Source: Carboxylicivirga caseinilyticus (GTDB lineage: Bacteria; Bacteroidota; Bacteroidia; Bacteroidales; Marinilabiliaceae). From it: a stretch of 64,000 nt of DNA. The stretch spans positions 124,001-188,000 of the forward strand of contig JAFMVE010000004.1 of assembly GCA_025499705.1 (NCBI GenBank), read 5' to 3'. The translations under genes were made by a program, and so were the position numbers. Positions 1 to 7,714 of this stretch are shown here, in pieces. Every line of letters begins with the position of its first letter. The first letter of the stretch is position 1. The notes under the pieces were generated by a model, which was given only the letters and a program-made list of their open reading frames with translations, was not told the DNA's origin and did no database searches.

Positions 1-82
1 TAAAGTAATAGTTGGTTATAAAGATTTCCAATTTTTTGAAGATAGAATAAAAAAGAATCATTAATAATAAAAAAGATAAGCT

Positions 83-409
83 ATGAAATTAGTTACTAAA
101 CTCTCAGCTTTCCTGATAATGGGATTATTCGCATTTAGTACATTTGGTTGTAGCGAAGAAGATCCTGAGTCTTGTAATACACCCGATCAGGATATCGGCA
201 CATGTTCTGCAGACGACATTACTGTTTGTTGTGACGATGAAGGTTCATGTTACTATGTCTATCAAGGGACCAATTATGACAATGTGAATGACATTGCAGC
301 TGTTTGTGCTTCTGCCAGTACAATTGAATTAAATTCAGTAGTTATTCAGTTTGACGCATTAACAACTCAGCTTATCAATGAAGCCCGCTCTGCAGCAATC
401 TGCAAATAA
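83..409 (+). CDS. Small cysteine-rich lipoprotein, unknown function
   Basis: This 108-residue protein begins with a lipoprotein signal peptide: a basic start, a hydrophobic stretch, then a lipobox ending FGC with the lipidated Cys near residue 23. It should therefore be anchored in an envelope membrane after Sec export. The mature part is acidic and has about nine cysteines, including a CC pair, which suggests several disulfides. A thioredoxin-fold TlpA-like oxidoreductase is encoded convergently next door. That could be relevant to disulfide formation, but this is only context. I do not recognise a family. The gene ends at a strong terminator shared with the opposing gene. Confidence 0.7.
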   Translation: MKLVTKLSAFLIMGLFAFSTFGCSEEDPESCNTPDQDIGTCSADDITVCCDDEGSCYYVYQGTNYDNVNDIAAVCASASTIELNSVVIQFDALTTQLINEARSAAICK

Positions 410-416
410 AAAATAA

Positions 417-448
417 AAGGCTGTCGGTTTCGACAGCCTTATTTTTTT
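417..448. terminator. Bidirectional intrinsic terminator
   Basis: A perfect 10-bp stem (417-426 with 431-440, loop GTTT) is flanked by a T-run on the plus side and an A-run on the other, so it can end both the small lipoprotein gene and the convergent TlpA-like gene. Confidence 0.85.
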
Positions 449-972
449 TACCAAAATTGGTACCAGCTTTTCTTTGTTTCTTTTCTAAGTTTCTTCTCCA
501 GTTCTTCACCTCTTAGATTAACAGCAACAATTACTCCGTCGCCATCAATTAAGAAGTTGGCAGGTATTCCTCTTACACTGTATAATTTTGAAACCTCACT
601 TCGCCACCCTTTCAAATCGCTTACATGATAAGGCCATATAAGTCCATCATTTTCAATGGCACTCATCCAATCAGGCTTCTTCATATCCAACGATACCGAA
701 AAGATGGTAAAACCATCACCATTCTTAAAGATGGTATCTTTAAAACTCTCATATGCATTTACTAAGGTTGGATTTTCTTTTCGGCAGGGTTTACACCACG
801 AGGCCCAAAAGTCAATCAACACCATTTTACCTTTCAGGGAAGATAATGCAAGTGAATCACCGTTGGGTGTGACCTGAACAATGTCAGGAGCAATATCACC
901 CACCTGATACTTCTGACTTGAGGCAGACAATGAAAAACCTAAAAAAGCTAATATTATAAATAATCGTGTCAT
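448..972 (-). CDS. TlpA-like thioredoxin-fold protein
   Basis: This is an exported thioredoxin-fold oxidoreductase of the TlpA/ResA/AhpC-TSA type. I chose the start at 972 rather than the upstream in-frame ATG at 1017. From 972 the protein begins MTRLFIILAF with a clean Sec signal peptide ending near ASSQ, whereas the upstream extension is polar and would bury the signal. The redox motif WCKPC lies in the typical DFWASWCKPCRKENP context. The thioredoxin cis-proline is in the RGIPANFLID segment. Such proteins reduce or rearrange periplasmic disulfides, often for cytochrome c maturation or stress. It stands alone as a single gene. Confidence 0.88.
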   Translation of the reverse strand: MTRLFIILAFLGFSLSASSQKYQVGDIAPDIVQVTPNGDSLALSSLKGKMVLIDFWASWCKPCRKENPTLVNAYESFKDTIFKNGDGFTIFSVSLDMKKPDWMSAIENDGLIWPYHVSDLKGWRSEVSKLYSVRGIPANFLIDGDGVIVAVNLRGEELEKKLRKETKKSWYQFW

Positions 973-1165
973 TTCGCTATTCTTTTTATTACCGGCTAAT
1001 ATAATGCTTTCATACATTTAACAATTAACCATCAAATAATACACTTCAAACATGCATTTAGTTTCAATAACATTCAAAATTGATACCATTTTTTAAGTAA
1101 ATTATTCCATTAATGCTTACTTTAATGCCAATTCATTATAAATCATACTATTTGATCCAAGGAAA

Positions 1166-1945
1166 ATGAGATCCCGCATCGACATATTAATCATTTGTAC
1201 AGCCATTTGTTTGGTAATACTTGCCAGTACATTTCTGTTTCCGTATGGTTTCTCTGCCATTCATGAAGGTTGGGTAGCTGGTTTCTGGCTTTTTATTTCC
1301 AACACAGGAGGTACTATTGGCGTACCTGTTATCACTCTTGTTTTTTGTATCGTTATCAGTCTTCATTATAAAGGATGGTTTAAAAAAATGTTATTCCTGA
1401 CATTATCGCTACTAGGATTTTCTGTTGTTTTAGGAGGATTTGCCAAGCTAAACGAACATTTCATTAAGGAGAATTTACGCATTGAACGTCCAAACATAAT
1501 TTATCTGCATAACCAAAAGGATTTTGATAGTGAGGAATTTTATAATCTTCCAACAAAAGCCGATCGACAAAAATACCTCAAAGAATTCCTGAATGAGAAA
1601 GGACCAGATTTTATCACGTTTGATGATAAACCTATTCACCCAAAAGTATTGCAGCACTGGCTAAACGAAACCGGATTCTCTTTTCCTTCAGGGCATTCAG
1701 TAAATGCTTTTTTGATGGCGACCTTAATGTCTTATCTTCTTTTATTCACATATGAAGATTTCAGAAGACGTACCTTTTTTATTCTTCCGTTTTTATGGGC
1801 AACCCTTGTTGCTTTATCCAGAGTGATTTTAGGGGTTCACTCGCCAACTGATATAGCATTAGGCGCTTTAATCGGCAGCCTCATTGCCTATCTTATTATA
1901 GTAACAGGAATAATTGATAAATATCTGAAACAAAAAGAGAACTAA
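1166..1945 (+). CDS. PAP2-family membrane phosphatase
   Basis: This is an integral-membrane phosphatidic acid phosphatase type 2 protein of 259 residues. The three catalytic motifs are visible. They are K101 with R108-P109, PSGH at 174-177, and S218-R219 through H225 to D229 in the SRVILGVHSPTD stretch. Several hydrophobic helices surround them. A roughly 60-residue charged segment separates motifs one and two and probably sits outside the membrane. Family members dephosphorylate lipid phosphates such as undecaprenyl pyrophosphate or phosphatidylglycerophosphate. The substrate cannot be told from sequence. It is a single gene. Confidence 0.88.
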   Translation: MRSRIDILIICTAICLVILASTFLFPYGFSAIHEGWVAGFWLFISNTGGTIGVPVITLVFCIVISLHYKGWFKKMLFLTLSLLGFSVVLGGFAKLNEHFIKENLRIERPNIIYLHNQKDFDSEEFYNLPTKADRQKYLKEFLNEKGPDFITFDDKPIHPKVLQHWLNETGFSFPSGHSVNAFLMATLMSYLLLFTYEDFRRRTFFILPFLWATLVALSRVILGVHSPTDIALGALIGSLIAYLIIVTGIIDKYLKQKEN

Positions 1946-2427
1946 AGGTAAAATCCTTAATTAGAAACAAATTCTTGAATATTTAATATCATTTGTGTAA
2001 CCGAAACCTTTTCATTTCGTACAAATGAAGCAATAACAATTAATTGTTGAAAGTGTAATATTTCGAAGCTTTTACATACAATTAAAATTCAATATTAGCC
2101 TGAAGTTTAGGGGAAACAATTTTAAGGCAAACCAAATTTAACACCATATACAATAGAACTTCCGGACAATGGTTTAATATACGATTATCTATTATTAACA
2201 CATTGCCGTTAGTCTTGAAATTTCTCTGAATTAAGAGTATTAACAATTGCATTTAGCTTCAATTGTCAGATATCCTTATGGAGTCTGATAATTAACCGAA
2301 CCTTAGTTTAATTACCCTAACAGTTATTTACTCAGCTTTCAGCTTCAATTAAAGCGTGATAGCACAGTTTCAAAAAACAAACAATCCTTGTTACAAATAA
2401 GGACAGGGAAACTTTAAAATAGTAATT
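1946..2427. other. Non-coding region with palindromes upstream of H-NOX
   Basis: These 482 bases hold no convincing gene. They contain an inverted repeat CATTTGT/ACAAATG (1990-1996 and 2021-2027) with an inner CGAAA/TTTCG stem, a perfect 14-bp palindrome AACAATTAATTGTT (2035-2048), and an 8-bp hairpin with an inner 3-bp stem (2263-2270 with 2284-2291). They may be operators or leader structures for the downstream H-NOX gene; no function is proven. Confidence 0.4.
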
Positions 2428-2949
2428 ATGAAAGGGGTTATTTTAGATTGTTTAAGAAATCTGGTTTCAAAGGAATTTGGAACAAGTCAGTGGCAGGAAA
2501 TATTAGTTGATTCTGGATTAAAACCAAATGAGACCATTTTATCAACCATTGATTTTGATGATCAGGTAGCAATTAGTTTAATCGGTTCTACTTGTAAAGT
2601 ATTAAACCTTAGTATTGAACAAGCAGCAGAAGCTTTTGGAGATTATTGGATGAATTATTATGCCTCTAAAATCTATGCTGCCTATATGGTTAAAGCTAAG
2701 TCGGCTAAGGATTTACTTTTGATGCTGGACAATATCCACCTAAAAGTAACCAAAAGTATGCCTAATGCCCGTCCTCCAAAATTCACATACGACTGGAAGG
2801 ATGATAAAACACTTGTTATGGACTATATATCAGACAGAAATCTGGTTGACTTATTCATAGGATTAGCTAAGAGTGTTGGAAAGTTTTATGACGAAAAACT
2901 AACTGTATCTAAAGGCTCGGGTAATAATGTTATCATTAAATTTCAATAA
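2428..2949 (+). CDS. Stand-alone H-NOX haem nitric-oxide sensor protein
   Basis: This 173-residue protein matches the haem-nitric-oxide/oxygen-binding (H-NOX) family in length and layout. It starts MKGVILDCLRNLV, as the family does. It has the proximal haem ligand His104, a conserved MPNARPPKF stretch after it, and the haem-propionate motif YxSxR as Y133-S135-R137. The residue five after that Arg, where oxygen-binding H-NOX proteins carry a distal Tyr, is Leu142. That predicts an NO-selective pocket. Bacterial stand-alone H-NOX proteins usually act on a histidine kinase or cyclic-di-GMP enzyme encoded beside them. No such partner is adjacent here. It is cytosolic and ends at its own terminator. 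Confidence 0.9.
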   Translation: MKGVILDCLRNLVSKEFGTSQWQEILVDSGLKPNETILSTIDFDDQVAISLIGSTCKVLNLSIEQAAEAFGDYWMNYYASKIYAAYMVKAKSAKDLLLMLDNIHLKVTKSMPNARPPKFTYDWKDDKTLVMDYISDRNLVDLFIGLAKSVGKFYDEKLTVSKGSGNNVIIKFQ

Positions 2950-2999
2950 TCAGATACCATTTAAGAGCTTACAATACTGATTTTATATCACCAAAACAG

Positions 3000-3034
3000 G
3001 AGGGTATCCGTTTTTGGACACCCTCTTAATTTTT
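3000..3034 (+). terminator. Intrinsic terminator of the H-NOX gene
   Basis: A 10-bp stem (3000-3009 with 3016-3025, one mismatch, loop GTTTTT) is followed by a T-rich tract, about 50 bases after the H-NOX stop codon. Confidence 0.8.
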
Positions 3035-3106
3035 AATTCCACTGTGTTCTTCTATAGCGCTTCCAGTTACGATTGCGCAACTTTGATGCAGAGGAATTAG
3101 TACATT

Positions 3107-3295
3107 CTATTCCATGGGGAAACAATAAGAACAACCTCCCATTTTTAAATAGTTATGAATCCTGGATATCTGACGATTTCCAAACCTTCTGGGAATAACA
3201 ACTACCCCATTTTCATCTATACCGAATGCCTTTCTAATACGGTGCTCAAATTTTGTTTTAATTCGCTTATTAAGCACCCATTCTGTATCTTTCAT
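3107..3295 (-). CDS. Small basic hypothetical protein with CSYC motif
   Basis: This 62-residue protein is rich in Arg and Lys and ends with GGCSYCFPME. The CxxC pair could bind a metal, but there is only one pair. The segment GIDENGVVVIPRRFGNRQISRIHNYLK looks like folded, conserved protein rather than random translation. It is the last gene of a minus-strand series RtcB2-PrfH-TPR, 110 bases beyond the TPR gene. A basic charge would suit RNA or ribosome binding, but that is inference from charge and position alone. I do not recognise the family with certainty. Confidence 0.55.
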   Translation of the reverse strand: MKDTEWVLNKRIKTKFEHRIRKAFGIDENGVVVIPRRFGNRQISRIHNYLKMGGCSYCFPME

Positions 3296-3405
3296 TTTTC
3301 CTAGTAAAAGTGAATACTTAACCAGGAACTCCTCTATATTTAGTACGGAATAGAAACATCAATTTTTCTATTAAATATGAAATTATAACTTTCTCCGAAT
3401 TTTTC

Positions 3406-3921
3406 TTAATTCACAACCTCTTCTTTACTAATCTTATCCATATACTTTCTTTTCATCTTCACTCTTTTAATTTCACTATTCAAGTGATTCAAACAATCTT
3501 CGTTATATGCCTCTAACCTGGCCTCCTTATACAAAGAAATTGCCTTTGCATAATCACGCTGTGATTCGCATATCAATGCCTGAAAACTATAGGTCTTTGA
3601 TAAATCAACGCCTCGTAATTTGGTTGCGTAGGTTATTAGGTTCTTTGCCCTATCATACTCTTTCAGAATAATCAACAGTAGAATATAGGCCATACACACA
3701 TTTAAATCTTCCGGATTATTAGCCAGGGCTTTTAAATAATATTCTTCAGCACTTTGAAGATTATTCATCTGCTCCTGCTGCAACTTACCCATTAGGTAAT
3801 TGGCACCCGAATGTTCATTATCGTGACTTAAAGCATAACCCAGATTTTCAATTGCTTCTTCCAGATTGTATGGATATTGGTCGAGAGCTTTTATATAATA
3901 TTGATCCGCTAATGTATTCAT
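3406..3921 (-). CDS. Tetratricopeptide-repeat protein in RNA-repair operon
   Basis: This 171-residue cytosolic protein is made almost entirely of TPR-like helix pairs. Recognisable units include the stretch around AEEYYLKALANNPEDLNVC and that around AKAISLYKEARLEAYN. It has no signal peptide. It starts 58 bases after the PrfH stop codon and is probably co-transcribed with RtcB2 and PrfH. TPR proteins are scaffolds, so a role in bringing repair enzymes to damaged ribosomes or tRNAs is possible. Nothing in the sequence proves this. Confidence 0.75.
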   Translation of the reverse strand: MNTLADQYYIKALDQYPYNLEEAIENLGYALSHDNEHSGANYLMGKLQQEQMNNLQSAEEYYLKALANNPEDLNVCMAYILLLIILKEYDRAKNLITYATKLRGVDLSKTYSFQALICESQRDYAKAISLYKEARLEAYNEDCLNHLNSEIKRVKMKRKYMDKISKEEVVN

Positions 3922-3979
3922 TGTTATTATTTTAATCTAGCAACTCTCTTCTAAGCGTGTTCTTTAAGGAGTTGCGTTT

Positions 3980-4630
3980 TTATTTATAATTTGATTTACT
4001 TTCCCGAATCTTAAAATCACTTCCGTAAAAGGTTCTAATTGGATTACCTCTTTGTATCTCTGAATGATTCATCCATTCGGTTTGAATTTTACTTTTTTGG
4101 TTATTTATCTCCTCAAGCTGGAAAAGATCAAATAATCTCTGTCTTGCAATCTTCTTGTTTTGAAGTTGAGATCGACTTTCAGAAACCAAAACACTTAATC
4201 CACTTGGATTATGCTTTGCTCTTATAGCCGTACTCACCTTATTCACATGCTGACCGCCGGGTCCACCTGATCGAATAGCCTGATAGCTGATATCTTTATC
4301 CTCAATAGCACAAGATTCATTTAAGAATTCAATCTTATTGACGGCAATAAACCAGTTTTTTCGTTTATGATGTTTTCGAAACTGACTTTGTCCAACCCAT
4401 TGAACAGTTCCTATCCACTGTTTTGAGAAGCTTTCAACGTTTTCACCTTCTAACTTAATGCTTGCAGAGAAAAGGGTTCCATTCTCCATCCCTTTTTCTC
4501 TGTGCATTATATCGTAGTTAACATTAGCCATCTTAGCTTCGTCAATAATATACTTCAAAACTTTTGCTACCACCCAGCAGCATTCTGCAGGGCCACGTCC
4601 TGATGTTAATTGTAATATGATTGTGTTCAT
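3980..4630 (-). CDS. prfH: Peptide chain release factor homologue PrfH
   Basis: This 216-residue protein keeps the peptidyl-tRNA hydrolysis domain of class-I release factors. The GGQ motif is at 125-127 in SGGPGGQHVNKV and is followed by the typical basic AxRxxH segment. It lacks the full codon-recognition region of RF1 and RF2, as expected for PrfH. Established work on RtcB2-PrfH pairs indicates that PrfH releases peptide from ribosomes whose 16S rRNA was cut in the decoding centre, after which RtcB reseals the RNA. Here it starts five bases after the RtcB2 stop codon, so the two are almost certainly translated from one message. Confidence 0.92.
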   Translation of the reverse strand: MNTIILQLTSGRGPAECCWVVAKVLKYIIDEAKMANVNYDIMHREKGMENGTLFSASIKLEGENVESFSKQWIGTVQWVGQSQFRKHHKRKNWFIAVNKIEFLNESCAIEDKDISYQAIRSGGPGGQHVNKVSTAIRAKHNPSGLSVLVSESRSQLQNKKIARQRLFDLFQLEEINNQKSKIQTEWMNHSEIQRGNPIRTFYGSDFKIRESKSNYK

Positions 4631-4635
4631 TTCTT

Positions 4636-6039
4636 TTATTGTTTATCCATTCTTACTATCTGAGGATAAAACTTACCCTCAATACTGATCAGATCATGTT
4701 GAGATGACATCACCTCTTCTAAATTTTTATAGGCCATTGGAGCTTCCTCAGTACCTCCACCAATCAGAGTAATTTTCTGCTGTTTCAATAACTTTTTCAG
4801 CTCACTGCCGGTGTTACTATCCTTGGCTTTCTTGCGACTTAAGCGCCTTCCGGCTCCATGAGAAGCTGAATTAAGTGCATTAGTATTACCTCTTCCGGAA
4901 ACAATGTATCCCGGATCTACCATATTTGCAGGAATAATGCCCATCACACCTTTAGCCGTTGGTGTCGCACCTTTACGATGCACAATCAACTCCTGATCAT
5001 TAATAGTCTCCTTCCAAGCAAAATTATGATGGTTCTCAATAAAGGCTACCGGCTTAATGCCTAGCGCTTTTGAAAGTCGGTAATGAATAATATCATGACA
5101 CGCCTTTGCATAATCTCCAGCCAGGTTCATAGCTAACCAATATTCCTGACCTGCCTCACTGTTTAAATCGAGCCATGCTAAGTGTTGAGCTCCGTTTGGT
5201 AACTTACATTGTTGTTTAGCTATTTGAGTATAATTACCGGCAATGGCAGCACCCAATCCTCTAGATCCTGAGTGAGCAAGTAGTCCAACATATCTACCCT
5301 CTCTCAATTGAAAAGCATTGTCGCTCTCTAATTCAACAATACCGAACTCCACAAAGTGATTGCCCGAACCTGAACTTCCCAATTGATTCTGAGCTTTACC
5401 TTTTAATTGCCATAGAATATCAATTTCATTGAATTCATTTCTTGATAATACTTCATGATCCAGCTCGTGTTTCTCAATTTTACCGATACCAAAGTGCGTA
5501 TGATCTTTTAAAGCACTTTTAATTTGATAACTGTTTCGGTTAATAAATTCGGCTGGAACATCATAAATACTTAGTGACATTCGGCATCCAATGTCAAGGC
5601 CCACTCCATAGGGTATTACTGCATTATCAGTCGCTAAAACACCTCCAATGGGTAATCCGTATCCAACATGTGCATCGGGCATTAAGGCTCCATATTTCGA
5701 AATAGGCAATTGCATCGCTGATGTCATCTGCCTTATTGTATCCTGAGTAATATGCTTCTTACCGAAGATGCCAAATGGCTTTTCTATAGCCTCCAAGTGA
5801 TAGATGGTTCCGTTGTTTGTTTTTATTTTTCCGATTAGTTCTTCGGCTATTTTTGAAAGTGAAGCATGCTCTAAATAATCCTTTGGATTAGAATGAACTG
5901 CTTCTAAAAGTTCCAGTTTAGCCACTTTTGATAAATGCTTATAATCGCTATTAATAATGTTAATGGCCAAACTTTTAGCTCTATCTGATTTATAATTTAT
6001 CTTTTTAAGGTCTTTACCTTTAATCTTAGACTTGCTCAT
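4636..6039 (-). CDS. rtcB: RNA ligase RtcB2 (PrfH-linked paralogue)
   Basis: This 467-residue RtcB family 3'-to-5' RNA ligase joins 2',3'-cyclic phosphate (or 3'-phosphate) ends to 5'-OH ends using GTP and Mn2+. Metal and active-site motifs are present: MPDAH 120-124, GLDIGC with Cys152, GSGNHF 224-229, HSGSR 256-260, HHNF 337-340, HRKGA 354-358, and SHGAGR 393-398 with the guanylylated His394. An N-terminal extension of about 80 residues precedes the core and is absent from the second RtcB in this window. The coupling to prfH identifies it as the RtcB2 type. A 6-bp hairpin sits directly upstream of the start codon. Confidence 0.93.
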   Translation of the reverse strand: MSKSKIKGKDLKKINYKSDRAKSLAINIINSDYKHLSKVAKLELLEAVHSNPKDYLEHASLSKIAEELIGKIKTNNGTIYHLEAIEKPFGIFGKKHITQDTIRQMTSAMQLPISKYGALMPDAHVGYGLPIGGVLATDNAVIPYGVGLDIGCRMSLSIYDVPAEFINRNSYQIKSALKDHTHFGIGKIEKHELDHEVLSRNEFNEIDILWQLKGKAQNQLGSSGSGNHFVEFGIVELESDNAFQLREGRYVGLLAHSGSRGLGAAIAGNYTQIAKQQCKLPNGAQHLAWLDLNSEAGQEYWLAMNLAGDYAKACHDIIHYRLSKALGIKPVAFIENHHNFAWKETINDQELIVHRKGATPTAKGVMGIIPANMVDPGYIVSGRGNTNALNSASHGAGRRLSRKKAKDSNTGSELKKLLKQQKITLIGGGTEEAPMAYKNLEEVMSSQHDLISIEGKFYPQIVRMDKQ

Positions 6040-6432
6040 TAGTCAGAGTAATTGACTGACTTTTCAGATAGGCTTACAACAAAATATAGCTATTGCGTGG
6101 ATAGTCCTGATAAATAGAACAAACACAATAATCTAGACCTATCAAAGTCAGATGTAATAAATAAAAATGTGATTTGATGAATAAGGCTTAATTGCTTATT
6201 CAGATGATCAGACAACAAGAGGTGTGATTAGTTCTCAACTAACCATTCTGATCTATTTGCGGGTATGTGATTTAAGCTCCAACATAACTATTTCCCCTTC
6301 TTATAAAATGATACATAGGGTGAAATGCGTGGCAAATATAAAATAGAATTGTTTAATATTCCAAATCGAAGCAATAAATATTTAAATTTATAACAATAAG
6401 GGTAGTTTTCTATTCATGTTCAACAATCAATA
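6040..6432 (-). other. Leader region between WYL regulator and RtcB2
   Basis: These 393 bases carry no gene. Besides the start-codon hairpin they hold two more perfect hairpins: TGAATAAG/CTTATTCA (6178-6185 with 6195-6202) and TTAGTT/AACTAA (6228-6233 with 6237-6242). The region is long enough for an independent promoter for RtcB2-PrfH. Confidence 0.4.
6041..6061 (-). promoter_or_regulatory. Hairpin at the RtcB2 translation start
   Basis: AGTCAG (6041-6046) pairs perfectly with CTGACT (6056-6061) around a 9-nt loop. In the minus-strand message the stem ends one base before the ATG. No Shine-Dalgarno sequence is present. The hairpin could limit ribosome access, but a chance 6-bp repeat cannot be excluded. 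Confidence 0.35.
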
Positions 6433-7446
6433 TTAACCACTGTAATATTCAGAAGCTGCCTTGACTAATTTCCCTATTTTCTTTCTTAACGATGGTGGAG
6501 ATAAAACTTCAATGGAAGGTCCAAATCCCAGGATCAATCTTTCTAGCTCAAAATTAGGCACAACCCTGATTGACACAACAATACCCTCCTTCTTTTCTTC
6601 AAGAACTCGCTGCGACCAATGCAATGGTTTGGTTAAAATATAGGGTTTATTATCATTGTTGATAAAGAGCTTTATAATCCGAGGCAAAAGACCGGAATTA
6701 ATGGTAACACCAATTACATTTTCATAATAGGTGTTTGGATCAAAGGTTGGATCCTCCTTAAACGGGATTTCATCCATTACTTCAAAAGAATGAATACGAT
6801 CCAAAGCCAGATTCATTATCATATCCCCTTTCTTCATCTTCCCAATCAAAAACCAGCGGTTATTGTATTCTTTTAGCAGATAAGGATTAAAATAAATACG
6901 GTTGGCTTTTTTAGCTTTAAAAGACTGATAATCGATTTTAATAACCTGATTGTTTAAAACAGCCTTATATAATCCGTTAAGATGTTCCAATCCTTTCAGG
7001 TCTTCATTGCGTTCGATATGCATTACAGGACGAGAACTGGAATGCTCAGAATGTATCTTGTTTTCCAGTTTGTGAATCAGACCCGTCATTTCTTTAAAAT
7101 GATTGAAACCCTGAAACTGTTTCAGAATCTCCACAGCATCATTTAATTTATTCAAATCCTGATCAGAAAGAGGTAGTTGGGTAATTGAATATACCGGATC
7201 TTCATAGGTATAGTACTTTTTATCCTGCACAATAATAGGTGCATTATAACCCAGTTTTTCACTGCGCATCATTTGAATATCCATTTGTACTGTTCTTCTG
7301 CTTACTCCCTTGTCAATACCTTCATACTCATACAATGCATCAGAGCATGCATCAATTAAATCCTCCAAAGTCCACAGACGATAACGGTTTCGAAGACATT
7401 TATCAATGGTTGTGTAACGTATTAATGCATTCCTATTAGCAGGCAT
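6433..7446 (-). CDS. WYL-domain transcriptional regulator
   Basis: This is a cytosolic transcription factor with an N-terminal helix-turn-helix (the GVSRRTVQMDIQMMRSE region), a central WYL domain and a C-terminal WCX-type extension. I set the start at 7446 (MPANRNALIRY). The in-frame extension to 7530 is rich in Phe and Val, unlike the family, and would run through the likely promoter. Length from this start is 337 residues, normal for the family. WYL proteins often sense nucleotides or nucleic acid and control defence or RNA- and DNA-repair genes. It lies between two RtcB modules, in line with one and divergent from the other, so it probably controls the island. Confidence 0.88.
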   Translation of the reverse strand: MPANRNALIRYTTIDKCLRNRYRLWTLEDLIDACSDALYEYEGIDKGVSRRTVQMDIQMMRSEKLGYNAPIIVQDKKYYTYEDPVYSITQLPLSDQDLNKLNDAVEILKQFQGFNHFKEMTGLIHKLENKIHSEHSSSRPVMHIERNEDLKGLEHLNGLYKAVLNNQVIKIDYQSFKAKKANRIYFNPYLLKEYNNRWFLIGKMKKGDMIMNLALDRIHSFEVMDEIPFKEDPTFDPNTYYENVIGVTINSGLLPRIIKLFINNDNKPYILTKPLHWSQRVLEEKKEGIVVSIRVVPNFELERLILGFGPSIEVLSPPSLRKKIGKLVKAASEYYSG

Positions 7447-7496
7447 ATCTAATTTTTTTACAGAAAAATAGAAAAAAACTTTAACTACGCAAAAAG

Positions 7497-7506
7497 ACTG
7501 CGCAGT
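7497..7506. promoter_or_regulatory. Candidate operator palindrome
   Basis: ACTGCGCAGT is a perfect 10-bp palindrome. It lies 50 bp upstream of the WYL start and just before a possible plus-strand promoter. The position between divergent units would suit autoregulation by the WYL protein. No second copy was seen upstream of RtcB2. Confidence 0.3.
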
Positions 7507-7517
7507 GGTGTTGAATC

Positions 7518-7550
7518 TTTGTATCGTCAAAATGACAAAAACGTTCTTTG
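7518..7550 (+). promoter_or_regulatory. Possible Bacteroidota promoter for the RNA-slipin-RtcB unit
   Basis: TTTG at 7518-7521 is followed, after 21 bases, by GTTCTTTG at 7543-7550. This partly matches the Bacteroidota -33 TTTG and -7 TAnnTTTG elements, because the TA of the -7 box is missing. Transcription would begin near 7557 and give a leader of about 550 nt. Confidence 0.25.
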
Positions 7551-7714
7551 AAGATGATTCACTTTCTGTGATTTAAAATATTTCTTCTTTCATAAGAAGA
7601 TAAAGATATGATGATGATGGCTTACAAGACGAGATGACAGTTTCTGTATAACTGCATAGTGTTGGCTTAATAAAGTTCAATATCCTGCTTGTATTTCAAC
7701 TGATTCATACGTTC

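Noticed and set aside
656-877. Plus-strand open frame inside the TlpA-like gene
   Set aside because: Antisense to a well-supported thioredoxin-fold gene and with no protein-like features.
3072-3079. TTGCGCAA as a second WYL operator
   Set aside because: It shares only the TGCGCA core with the palindrome at 7497, lies downstream of the small gene and is a common chance 8-mer.
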